From NCBI GenBank assembly GCA_014904985.1, contig MU129293.1, forward strand, positions 1-29,883: DNA of 29,883 nucleotides, written 5' to 3'. The DNA is from Hydnum rufescens UP504. Lineage: Eukaryota; Basidiomycota; Agaricomycetes; Cantharellales; Hydnaceae. Made by a program: the position numbers and the translations under genes. The notes under the pieces were generated by a model, which saw nothing but the letters and a program-made list of their open reading frames with translations, did no database searches and was not told where the DNA came from. This document shows, piece by piece, positions 1 through 7,222 of the stretch (the stretch's first letter is position 1; every line of letters starts with the position of its first letter).

Positions 1-113
1 AAAAGAGGCAGCACCAAAAGAGCAGCTTCTGCTGCTCTTTTGGTGCCATTGTACGTCCTGTAATTGATAACTTACCAGGTATTACCACACACCCGCTGCA
101 GCAGGTGTGTGGT
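1..113 (-). repeat. Left-arm unit A1 (intron to 75, hairpin B 11-46, hairpin A 84-113)
   Basis: Read on the - strand, hairpin A is followed by CTG|GTAAGT (donor at 75) and then hairpin B, a perfect 16-bp stem with a 4-nt loop. The acceptor lies beyond the window. Hairpin A has one non-Watson-Crick position (94/103), which reads G-U in minus-strand RNA. Exon 76-216 (141 nt) precedes it in transcript order. Confidence 0.6.
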
Positions 114-216
114 ACCATATTTAGTTCGGTGTCGTGCAGATCCGGGGTCCGGGTGGCTGTGCACGTTCGTATTCGTCTTGAACCTCATCGGGTGGGGTAT
201 CGTGCAGTGGAGGTAC

Positions 217-657
217 CTAGATAATAAGACGTTAGTAAACAAACCAGTCAGCCATAATTGTATATCTAGTTAGGCCCTTTTGCCTTGCTTTTATTCAATC
301 TAAGAGCGGGTTTTTAGGTGGGGGCCCCTGGGGCCCCACTGGGTGATTTCACGGCATGAGACAAGGGGCCCCATGGGGCCCCTAGGGGCCCCTCTCACCT
401 TAGACTGGGACTTAGAGATTCTCAGACTTGCAGGACAGCAGGCCATATGGCTTATTGGGGATAATATGCTCCGTCTATAATTATTTATTTATTATCACTA
501 TATTATACATGTGTACCCCCAGTTTCATTCGGTAGTCCCATGTTTTGTTCTTATTTACTTGTTTATTTATTTAAAAAACTATCTACAGTAATACCCACTT
601 GGGTGAAAAAAAAAACTATCTAATAGCACCACACACCCGCTTCGGTGGGTGTGTGGT
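217..657 (-). repeat. Left-arm unit A2, intron expanded and lacking hairpin B
   Basis: The acceptor TAG (217-219) and branch-site motif TACTAAC (231-237) are intact on the - strand. The donor next to hairpin A (628-657) has decayed. Hairpin B is missing, and the space holds a GGGGCCCC-rich inverted repeat (316-400) and AT-rich DNA. Hairpin A here has the only pair (639/646) that is G-U on + and C-A on -, against the trend in other leftward units. Confidence 0.45.
316..400. repeat. GGGGCCCC-rich inverted repeat
   Basis: AGGTGGGGGCCCC at the left and GGGGCCCCTCTCACCT at the right form imperfect complementary arms around a 35-bp spacer. A similar GGGGCCCC cluster lies at 5902-5957 beyond the last unit of the opposite arm. 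It may be a small inserted element. Confidence 0.5.
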
Positions 658-731
658 ACTAGGGGTGTGCCTTGGCACTTCACCATTGGGCGTGGGTCAC
701 GGGTTGTGTTTGCCGTGCTTCAATTTGGATC

Positions 732-862
732 CTAGTTAGTAAAAAAAACTAAGTGACGCAAAAGGAGCAGCTTGTGCAGCTCCTTTTGCATCGTTGTAGA
801 TATAGAAATCAAAAAAAAAAAGCCTTGTAGTACCACACACCCACCAAAGTGGGTATGTGGTA
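732..862 (-). repeat. Left-arm unit A3 with a GC donor (intron 732-823)
   Basis: The acceptor is TAG at 732-734, with TACTAAC directly adjacent (735-741). Hairpin B is 758-789 (11-bp outer stem, imperfect top) and hairpin A is 831-862. The donor reads CAAG|GCTTTT where the sister unit at 5497 reads CAAG|GTAAGT, so this is either a GC-AG intron or a dead donor. The hairpin A mismatch 838/855 is G-U in minus-strand RNA. Confidence 0.55.
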
Positions 863-998
863 CTGTTTTGTACCATGGTCGCATGGTTCGTACTCGGTAC
901 CAGGGCTGGTCATCATCTAGGGGGTTCGCAGGTTTTGTTTGGGGGGTGTGTGTTTGGTTGGTGGCGTCGCAGGTCTTGATTGAGGGCTCAAAAGATAC

Positions 999-1139
999 CT
1001 ATGATAATAAGTAATAAGTTAGTAAAACAAGAAAAACCATGCAAAAGGAGCAGCACATGCTGCTCCTTTTGCGTGGTCACACTAATAGAAGGCAAATACT
1101 TACTTTAAAAATTACCACACCCACTTCGGCGGGTGTGGG
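999..1139 (-). repeat. Left-arm unit A4 (intron 999-1103)
   Basis: The donor is GTAAGT (1098-1103 on -), the acceptor TAG (999-1001) and the branch-site motif TACTAAC. Hairpin B 1041-1072 is a perfect 14-bp stem. Hairpin A is 1114-1139, with 1123/1130 reading U-G on -. The upstream-facing exon 1104-1218 is 115 nt. Confidence 0.65.
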
Positions 1140-1218
1140 GTTCATCCCAGGCTTCTGTGGCCTTGCGTCATGTTCTGTCATTCTCAGGTTTCGTTTTGGG
1201 CGTGGGGGTAGATGAAAC

Positions 1219-1349
1219 CTACGGTACAGAATAATATGTTAGTAAAAAAAAAGAAAAGCTACACCACAGGAGCAGCATATGCTGCTCCTTTGGTGCGATC
1301 GTATTTATTTACCTTAATTACCACACACCCGCTTCAGCAGGTGTGTGGT
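1219..1349 (-). repeat. Left-arm unit A5 (intron 1219-1312)
   Basis: The donor is AAG|GTAAAT, followed by hairpin B 1262-1295 (one mismatch), a TACTAAC motif and a GTAG acceptor (1219-1221). Hairpin A is 1320-1349 with a G-U pair on - at 1330/1339. The outer stem of hairpin B is CACCA-type instead of GCAAA-type, and both arms changed. Confidence 0.65.
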
Positions 1350-1524
1350 TCGTCTTGGGGTTCCACGGTCTTGCATCGTGGGTCCCCATTCCTGGGTTTT
1401 GTCTGGTGGGTGTCTCTTGCCTGGTCATCATTGGCGGGCTTCATTCGGCATTTGCTTGGCCGGTCGTGGTGTCATTTCCCATGGGGTGGGGGGTTTCGTT
1501 GTGGTGGGTGGTTGAGGCAATAAC

Positions 1525-1666
1525 CTAGAATAAATGTAAGGTGTTCAGTTAAAAATTAAAATTACAAAGACGCAAAAAGAGCAGCAAGACGCTCTTTTTG
1601 CGTCATTGGGGGTGCACTATTACTTACCTCATATAGAACCACACACCCACTACTGCGGGTGTGTGT
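1525..1666 (-). repeat. Left-arm unit A6 (intron 1525-1627)
   Basis: The donor is GAG|GTAAGT and the acceptor TAG (1525-1527); the branch-site motif is weak (AACTGAAC). Hairpin B 1569-1604 has a 14-bp stem but has lost one half of the GAGCAGC core, leaving an 8-nt loop. Hairpin A 1640-1665 carries U-G on - at 1649/1656. The following exon, 1313-1524, is 212 nt. Confidence 0.6.
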
Positions 1667-1753
1667 CTCTTCTCTTCGTGTGTTGCGTTGTCATTCGTGG
1701 GGGTGTTGTCATTCTGGGGGGGGCTTGCTTCATGGGTCTCATTGTTGACGATA

Positions 1754-1890
1754 CTTAGAATTAAAAAATCATTAGTTATAAAATAAAAGCGGATGCAAAA
1801 GAGCAGCTTTCGCCTGCTCTTTTTTGCATGTCGGGGGTAACATTACATACCAACTATTAGAACCACACACACCGCTACTGCAGTGTGGGT
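1754..1890 (-). repeat. Left-arm unit A7 (intron about 1754-1850)
   Basis: The donor is GTATGT (1845-1850 on -), the branch-site motif AACTAAT and the acceptor AAG in place of TAG. Hairpin B 1793-1829 keeps its GAAA-containing loop but has a bulge. Hairpin A is degenerate. This is a decayed unit. Confidence 0.5.
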
Positions 1891-1987
1891 TCGTCTCCGT
1901 AGTGGCGCTTGTCATTGCAGGACCCCTTTTGCAGCATGTTATCATCTGGGGGGGGTTTGCTTCATGTCTTCGATGTGTGCCAATAAC

Positions 1988-2122
1988 CTAAAATAAATTA
2001 TTATATGTCAAAAATTAAAAGGCGGACGCAAAAAGAGCAGCTTTTGCTGCTCTTTTTGCGTCGGTTGGGTACATACCAACGTAATAAGAACACACACACC
2101 CGCTACTGGCGGGTGGTGTGGT
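1988..2122 (-). repeat. Left-arm unit A8 (intron 1988-2076)
   Basis: The donor is GTTG|GTATGT and the acceptor TTTTAG; the branch-site motif is TTGAC-like. Hairpin B 2025-2062 is the longest perfect stem here, 17 bp with a 4-nt loop. Hairpin A 2091-2122 is partly degraded. Exon 1851-1987 (137 nt) follows. Confidence 0.6.
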
Positions 2123-2207
2123 TTCAATCTCTTATCATGTGGCACGTCGTCATTTGTGCGGATTCCCGTTTCGGGCGCGTGTTATTGTCTGGGGGGTTGC
2201 TTCATGT

Positions 2208-2357
2208 CTTGCATTTTGGCATACCATAATAAAATTATTAGTAGAAAAGTAAAGCAACGCAAAAAGAGCAGCCAAAGCTGCTCTTTTGCGCAGCTGCATC
2301 TATTGGGGGGAGGAAAATCACCTTAAATAGTACCACACCCACCGCAGTGGGTATGGT
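2208..2357 (-). repeat. Left-arm unit A9 (donor at 2321; acceptor uncertain)
   Basis: The donor is AAG|GTGATT and the branch-site motif TACTAAT (2237-2243). The expected TAG is replaced by ATG, so the nearest AG acceptor is about 2208-2210. Hairpin B is 2259-2289 (1-nt bulge). Hairpin A 2332-2357 has a G-U pair on - at 2336/2353. Confidence 0.5.
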
Positions 2358-2402
2358 TCCTGGGCCAACTCATTGTCGGCCGTCGTTTGGTTTGGTTTTG
2401 AT

Positions 2403-2541
2403 CTGGAGTAATAAAGGCTACATTAGTACAAAAAATTCACAGCAGCGCAAAAAGAGTAGCTGTGCACTCTTTTGCACTATTGTATCTACTAAAGACAAAA
2501 CTTACCTTATGACCACACACCTGCATCAGCAGGTGTGTGGT
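2403..2541 (-). repeat. Left-arm unit A10, promoter-proximal (intron 2403-2505)
   Basis: The donor is AAG|GTAAGT (2500-2505), the branch-site motif TACTAAT and the acceptor CAG (2403-2405). Hairpin B 2445-2478 is degenerate. Hairpin A 2512-2541 is a perfect 13-bp stem in which a C-G pair of other units is replaced by T-A on both arms. The following exon 2322-2402 is only 81 nt. Confidence 0.6.
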
Positions 2542-3133
2542 TGTGTGGTCGTGGTTGGCGTTTGTGGTGTGCGGTTGTGGTTTGCGGTTGTGGTGCGGTG
2601 TGTGGGTTGGGTGTGCGTTGTGGTTGTGCGGTTGTGGTTGTCGTGTGGTTGTGCGGTTGGTGTTGTGCGGTTGTGTTGCGGTGTGGTGTGCGTTGGGTTG
2701 TGGTTGTGGTTGTGCGGTTGTGTTGTGCGGTTGTGGTTGTGCGGTTGTGGTCTTGTGGTTGTGCGGTTGTGTTGTGCGTTTGGTTGTGCGGTTGTGGTTG
2801 TCGGTTGTGTTGTGCTTTTGGTTGTGCGTTGTGGTTGTGCGGTTGTGTTGGCGGTTGGTTGTCGGTTGTGGTTGTGCGTTGTGTTGTGGGTTGTGGTTGT
2901 GCGTTGTGGTTGTGCGGTTGTGGTTGTGCGGTTGTGGTTGGCGGTTGTGTTGTGCGGTTGTGGTTGTGCGGTTGTGGTTGTGCGGTTGTGGTTGTGCGGT
3001 TGTGGTGTGGTGCGGTTGTGGTGTGGCGGTTGTGGTTGTGCGGTTGTGGTTGTGCACTGCTGCTGCTGCTGCTGCTGTTGTGTTGTGGTCGTGTGGTCAC
3101 ATTTGTGGCTGTGTAGTTGCGAAATTCAATGCT
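2506..3133 (-). ncRNA. First exon of the left arm, swollen by a CACAAC-type satellite
   Basis: Transcript order runs from the palindrome edge (about 3133) to the donor at 2505. About 520 bp (2535-3056) is an imperfect satellite that reads CACAACCGCACAACC on the - strand, with a (CAG)7-like tract at 3057-3079. The first exons of the related arms at 4488 and 29450 carry only a short CCACAACCACAACA stretch at the matching place, so the satellite probably grew from that seed. Long open frames on both strands here reflect composition, not genes. Confidence 0.5.
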
Positions 3134-3215
3134 GGCAATTGCTGATATTCAAGAAGCGCCCAAGCGCTGGCACTGCAAGCACAGTACACAATAGTACCAA
3201 GCATGTATATTTAAA

Positions 3216-3344
3216 ATAAATAATATATAATAAATATTTGTCCAGGAATACCTGAAGAAGACGATGATAATGAGTCAGAGCTCAATAAAGCATGAGATGG
3301 CTAATTGCAGAGTGGATTGGGCCACTTCTATGCATCAGAATTGG
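3216..3344 (-). promoter_or_regulatory. Putative leftward promoter (two CCAAT motifs and TATA-like tract)
   Basis: On the - strand two CCAAT motifs (3340-3344 and 3316-3320) are followed by an AT-rich TATA-like tract (3216-3231), then about 85 bp to the start of the first exon. These elements mirror those of the right arm. Confidence 0.4.
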
Positions 3345-3552
3345 CCCAAATTTAAATATAGTAGTGTCATATATACACTCTACATGGGCAATTGATTATC
3401 TTGGACAATTCTCGCATTTTTCAATTTTTCATGCCTTCAATTCCCTATTTAGGGAATTGAAGGTGTGAAAAATTGAAAAATGCGAGAATTGTCCAAGATA
3501 ATCAATTGCCCATGTAGAGTGTATATATGACACTACTATATTTAAATTTGGG

Positions 3553-3681
3553 CCAATTCTGATGCATAGAAGTGGCCCAATCCACTCTGCAATTAGCCAT
3601 CTCATGCTTTATTGAGCTCTGACTCATTATCATCGTCTTCTTCAGGTATTCCTGGACAAATATTTATTATATATTATTTAT
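3553..3681 (+). promoter_or_regulatory. Putative rightward promoter (two CCAAT motifs and TATA-like tract)
   Basis: CCAAT at 3553-3557 and 3577-3581, then a TATA-like tract at 3666-3681. All face the right-hand array. The solo LTR now separates this promoter from its first exon. Confidence 0.4.
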
Positions 3682-3769
3682 TTTAAATATACATGCTTGG
3701 TACTATTGTGTACTGTGCTTGCAGTGCCAGCGCTTGGGCGCTTCTTGAATATCAGCAATTGCCGGCGTT

Positions 3770-4487
3770 TGTCAGGGCCATGCTGTGACGAGGGCACCAA
3801 ACAAATGTAAACACAAATAATTCCGGCTAAGTCCGGTGTAAGTCCGGCTAAGTCCGGAAGAATCCAGGCAAGAATGAGATAAGGAGGTTGGGGATGTCGG
3901 AGGAGCGGTCCAGCAGCCCGGAAGGGACTAGGTGGGAATGAGCACAGCGGTCCTTAAGCTTGTGGAGTCAACTGGATAATACTCGGAGCTGTAGTCCGGA
4001 GTAACAGCGGAAATCCTGAGATTATGTAATATGAATATGGAATACATGAAGGCTGACCTGTAGTCCGGAGTAACAGTGGAAATCCTGAGAGACCAAAGCT
4101 GGGGTCTCTGGACTTCGCTCTCGGACTACTTATACATGATGACTATACTACGGGGGAGTGATCGCTAAACTGTGGGTGGTTACAAGGGGGACGGGAACAG
4201 GAACAGGAACAGGAACTCGGCCAGGGGGCAAACCGGAAGCAATGGGAAATGAAAGGGAAATGAAAGGGAAATGAAACCAAGATAGGGTTGGATCGGAGTC
4301 AAACCAGAATCAAGCCGGAAGCAAAGTGGACTTGGGTGAAGGAACTAAGCGGAGAACTGGGCTGGAGGTGGGTGGACAAGGACCGGAGTGATCTGGAGTG
4401 GACTGGAGTGGACCGGAGTGGACCGGAGTGGACTGGAGTGGACTGGAGTGGACTGGAGTGGACCGGAGTAAGGGACAAACCCTGACA
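3770..4487. mobile_element. Solo LTR (718 bp) inserted at the palindrome-exon junction
   Basis: The ends are TGTCAGGG and CCCTGACA, a perfect 8-bp inverted terminus of the TG..CA type. Flanks are GCGTT on the left and GCATT on the right, a 5-bp target duplication with one change. Removing it joins GCCG to GCATTGAATCTGC, which matches the uninterrupted copy at 29440-29455 read on the - strand. The body has short repeats built on GTCCGG. No internal retrotransposon genes remain, so it is probably the product of LTR-LTR recombination. The lineage (Ty3-like or Ty1-like) is undecided. Confidence 0.8.
4381..4470. repeat. 10-bp tandem repeat GACYGGAGTG, nine units
   Basis: Nine consecutive 10-bp units (GACTGGAGTG or GACCGGAGTG, the second one slightly changed) lie inside the 3' part of the solo LTR. 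The open frames over it are repeat artefacts. Confidence 0.9.
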
Positions 4488-4700
4488 GCATTGAATCTGC
4501 ATCTTGCTTCCTATCTCCACAACCACAACAAGCAGCCGCCCGAAAAGGCAAGTGCATGACCACGCACCCGCCACTGTGGGTGTGTGGTCACAAGGTGAGT
4601 CTTTTTTTCCAGTAGATACAACGGCGCAAAAAGAGCAGCGAAAGCTGCTCTTTTTGTGCTGCTTTGGAATTTGTTACTAACGTGCCTTTATTTATTTTAG
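4488..4700 (+). repeat. Right-arm unit B1: first exon 4488-4594, intron 4595-4700
   Basis: The exon closely resembles the first exon at 29343-29450 (-). Hairpin A is 4558-4589, with two G-U pairs on the + (sense) strand (4564/4583 and 4570/4577). The donor is CAAG|GTGAGT, the branch-site motif TACTAAC (4675-4681) and the acceptor TTTTAG. Hairpin B 4624-4659 has a 16-bp stem with a GAAA tetraloop and one sense G-U pair. Confidence 0.7.
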
Positions 4701-5059
4701 ATTGAGGCCTCACCCAACGCATGATGAGAGCCCAAACAGGAACACGACCCACGGGAATGCGACATGGCAGCGCAATGCATGGGAATGCGACACGGCAGCG
4801 CAACATAACGTACAGCAACATGACATGGGCACGTGACACAGCAATGCGCCAACGATGCGATATACGGCACCGCACCAAACGAGGATGCGACCATGTCAAA
4901 TGACATGCCAGGAATCACACACCTGCCACAGCGGGTGTGTGGTTCCATATCAGGTGAGTTCCTCCCCCCCACTACCTACAGCCACGCAAAAAGAGCAGCG
5001 AAAGCTGCTCTTTTTGCATGTTGTTTAACTCTTAACTAATATATAATCTTATATCCTAG
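4701..5059 (+). repeat. Right-arm unit B2: exon 4701-4953, intron 4954-5059
   Basis: The exon is 253 nt and rich in ATGCGACA/ATGACATG-like words. Hairpin A 4913-4944 contains two sense-strand U-G pairs (4915/4942 and 4924/4933). The donor is CAG|GTGAGT, the branch-site motif TTAACTAAT and the acceptor CCTAG. Hairpin B 4986-5017 has a 14-bp stem capped by GAAA. Confidence 0.7.
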
Positions 5060-5382
5060 GTCATCACTTCCCACATGAACGAATACCCATGCGAGAACCC
5101 CCGTAACCCCACCCATCGACACCCAAACGACGTGGTACAGGGATGAAACGAATGAGCCAACGAACAAACAAATGAACGAACGAACGCATGAACGACGACA
5201 CGCACAGGAAGCCACGGAGAATACGAGCAGGGAAACAGAGAGCCATGCACCTGCTGCGGCAGGTGTGTGGCTATATAAGGTATGTATATTTTTGAATAGC
5301 TACGAACACACAAAGAGAGCAGCAGTCGCTGCTCTCTTTGTGCAACTTTTGATTTTAACTAACATATTGCTCTCCATTCTAG
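5060..5382 (+). repeat. Right-arm unit B3: exon 5060-5279, intron 5280-5382
   Basis: Hairpin A 5241-5272 begins AGCC and ends GGCT where others have ACC..GGT, a paired change, and has two sense G-U pairs (5246/5267 and 5247/5266). The donor is AAG|GTATGT, the branch-site motif AACTAAC and the acceptor TCTAG. Hairpin B 5309-5342 is a perfect 15-bp stem with a CACAAAGA outer arm, different from the usual GCAAAAA but still fully paired. Confidence 0.7.
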
Positions 5383-5597
5383 GTTGGGGTGTCCAACCCC
5401 AATGCGCAAACACACACCCCTGCCCAAATCAACCCATCAACCCACCAATGAGCCCAGTACCCCACACCCCCCACAGTGGGTGTGGGGTACTACAAGGTAA
5501 GTGTTATTTTTATTTTCATTTTTAATTCTTGTGGCGCAAAAAGAGCAGCATAAGCTGCTCTTTTTGTGCTGCATTAATCTATTATTTATTTATCTAG
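5383..5597 (+). repeat. Right-arm unit B4: exon 5383-5496, intron 5497-5597
   Basis: Hairpin A 5457-5490 is extended to GTACCCC..GGGGTAC, with both arms changed and one C/T mismatch. The donor is CAAG|GTAAGT and the acceptor ATCTAG. Hairpin B 5534-5569 has a 16-bp stem and one sense G-U pair (5536/5567). Confidence 0.7.
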
Positions 5598-5904
5598 ATC
5601 TTGTAGCAGAACCCGCGCAAACCCCCGACCCCGACCACAAACCCGCCGAATGACATGCCATGAACGAAACCCGTGACGAAACCCGTGAATCAAACTGGTG
5701 AACGAAAACTGCAAATGAAACCGGCGAATGGCACCCCTGACTGGGGTGGAGGTAAGTATCCCCTTTAGGTAAGTCTTTTTTTCTTTTAGCTATAATTGTG
5801 AAAGAAGAGCAGCCTCTGGCTGCTCTTCTTGGGTATGGGGTGAACTGATGGATGTATATACTAATATAATAATAATAATAAATTAATAAATAATGATTTG
5901 GCAG
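5598..5904 (+). repeat. Right-arm unit B5, distal: exon 5598-5751, intron about 5752-5904
   Basis: The exon is rich in GAACGAAAC-like words. Hairpin A is reduced to CACCCC..GGGGTG (5732-5748). Two GTAAGT donors lie 17 nt apart (5752 and 5769). Hairpin B 5802-5830 has a variant but fully paired AAGAAGAGCAGCC stem. The acceptor is probably GGCAG at 5904, after a TACTAAT motif near 5858. Confidence 0.5.
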
Positions 5905-5957
5905 GGGCCCCTGGGGGGGCTCTTGATTGTATTGCAGGGGCCCCCAGGGGCCCCCTG
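5902..5957. repeat. GGGGCCCC-rich repeat at the distal end of the right arm
   Basis: Two clusters of GGGGCCCC-type sequence, 5902-5920 and 5936-5957, are separated by 15 bp. They resemble the inverted repeat at 316-400 in the left arm. Confidence 0.5.
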
Positions 5958-6458
5958 GTATAAACATCTTGTTAGATCAATAAATGCAAGGCTCATCATA
6001 TCTAATATGATGCGGAAAAGTGGCTGACCAGCCTGGGCACATCCACCATTTGCCACTGACTTGCTCATGACTGTTAATGTCTTGGGGTTTGCTGTTCCCT
6101 CGGACCTATGCTCAGACCCCAGCACAGAACAGTGGATGAAGCCACAAAACTGGAGAATGATTGATTGATGACAAAGGCGAAGCTGGGGGATAACTGCAAG
6201 TGTGGGAGGGGAAATACAGGTGATCACTTGTTCCATGGTCTCTGAATGGCGGGGCATCTGGGTTGGGGTGTTTCTTTGGCATCCGATTCCCATAGGGGGA
6301 TGGGTGAGAGGTCGTCCTGGATGTTGAATGAAAAGTTCAAGAGGGAGTTGGGTATATGTTCGTACTGAGTAGTCGTAGAAAGCCTGGATGGCTACAGGGT
6401 CCTGTGGAGGCTTGAATGCTACAGGGCAGATTTAAGAATAATGTACACCCAAATATGT
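5958..6458. other. No supported gene
   Basis: The open frames here are short, lack recognisable motifs and overlap the GGGGCCCC repeat. AAGTGGCTGACCAGCC at 6018 resembles motifs at 8893 (reverse), 25673 and 29071. Confidence 0.4.
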
Positions 6459-7222
6459 TCATGAGCACCTACAAGAAGTTGGTATCCACCCCTGCTTGCT
6501 TTGTTGAACAATATCCAATGCCTCTTTCCAAAGAGCATAATACCTGCGCATGACCTCCCCACCAGCATCCTCCTCCCAGTCAGCGATGTACACTTGTGGT
6601 TCATGAGCTTGCGAGAACTTGAAGTGTGTAGAAGGGACAGTGGACATGATACCAGAGAGGCTACTGCCCGAGGAATATGGTGATGAGTAGAGTCCAGGGA
6701 CTTCTTCTGCAATCATCTCGACCATAGAAGATCAAGAGACAGATGTCCCCATGATCTAACATGGGTAGAACTTGTGCTTAGAGGCTGAAATGTGTCCCCT
6801 GCACTAAGCATCATAACATTGATGCTTGGCTGAGACCCCAACTCATTACAATCCATCACCAGGGGGGTATCGGGAGACATGAAGATAACTGTCACCGAAT
6901 GGGATGCGGTATGGTTCAAGGTGACGCTCTGAGTAAATGTTTGGTTGAATTGCAGCCGACAGAGGCCAGGTATACTCAGAAGAAGACCCTGATGGGGTGA
7001 GTGTAGGTTGATAATTAGGGTGTGTGGTACAAAATGGCTTGAAAGGGTTGACACTTCAATCCAAATTGACATGATGCAATGTTTGACCGGAAGCAGAATT
7101 TGGTTGGAAGCAAAATAACTTACTGCTACTATGGAACCTACGTCAACCTCAGGTACCCACGCACAGCCTTCCACCCTTGTGGCAAATTGCAGCGAGCTCA
7201 GTCGGCTGTCTGGGCCTGACAC
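6459..7222 (-). pseudogene. Possible degraded gene of unknown function
   Basis: Two adjoining minus-strand frames (6713-7222, then 6459-6725) could encode about 250 residues. The second has a plausible globular stretch, AHEPQVYIADWEEDAGG, and a helical end. The first frame overlaps, on the opposite strand, the Ser/Pro-rich first exon of copy I (7131 onward), so one of the two readings is probably false there. I recognise no domain. Confidence 0.25.

Larger units (their letters stand above)
3134..3763. repeat. Near-perfect 630-bp palindrome, core of the element
   Basis: The two 315-bp arms are reverse complements meeting at 3448/3449 with no real spacer (CCCTATTTAGGG at the centre). By eye I find only two mismatches, next to each other near the centre. 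The arms contain CCAAT and TATA-like motifs in mirrored positions. Transcribed through, it would form a very long hairpin, a possible source of small RNAs (inference). A diverged copy starts at 29451. Confidence 0.9.
1..5904. mobile_element. Head-to-head hairpin-unit element: palindromic core with two divergent spliced arrays
   Basis: Seen: a 630-bp palindrome (3134-3763) lies between a leftward array (- strand, 1-3133) and a rightward array (+ strand, 4488-5904, displaced by a solo LTR). Both arrays repeat one plan: exon ending in hairpin A, 5' splice site, intron holding hairpin B, TACTAAC-like branch site, AG acceptor. The splice signals point away from the palindrome in both arms. A second palindrome with its own array starts at the right end of the window, and a lone arm lies near 9090-10207, so this is a dispersed family. 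Inference: a repetitive, possibly mobile element making structured non-coding RNAs. No protein-coding frame runs through it, and element termini and target duplications were not found, so the mobile-element label is provisional. Confidence 0.6.

Noticed and set aside
1..3128. CRISPR-like array because of regularly spaced palindromes
   Set aside because: Spacing is irregular (about 130-520 bp), repeats are not identical, and the organism is eukaryotic.
2347..3219. Long overlapping open frames on both strands across the TG-rich satellite
   Set aside because: Low-complexity repeat keeps many frames open; the proteins would be only Cys/Val/Gly/Leu or His/Asn/Thr repeats.
3764..3784. LTR start at TGTGACGAGGGCACC (3784)
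   Set aside because: The TGTCAGGG/CCCTGACA ends give matching termini, a near-perfect 5-bp duplication and a clean restored junction; the 3784 start does not.
11..5830. Hairpin B as bacterial-type terminators (GC stem with T-run)
   Set aside because: The T-run is part of the stem, not after it; the region has eukaryotic splice signals and repeats in series.
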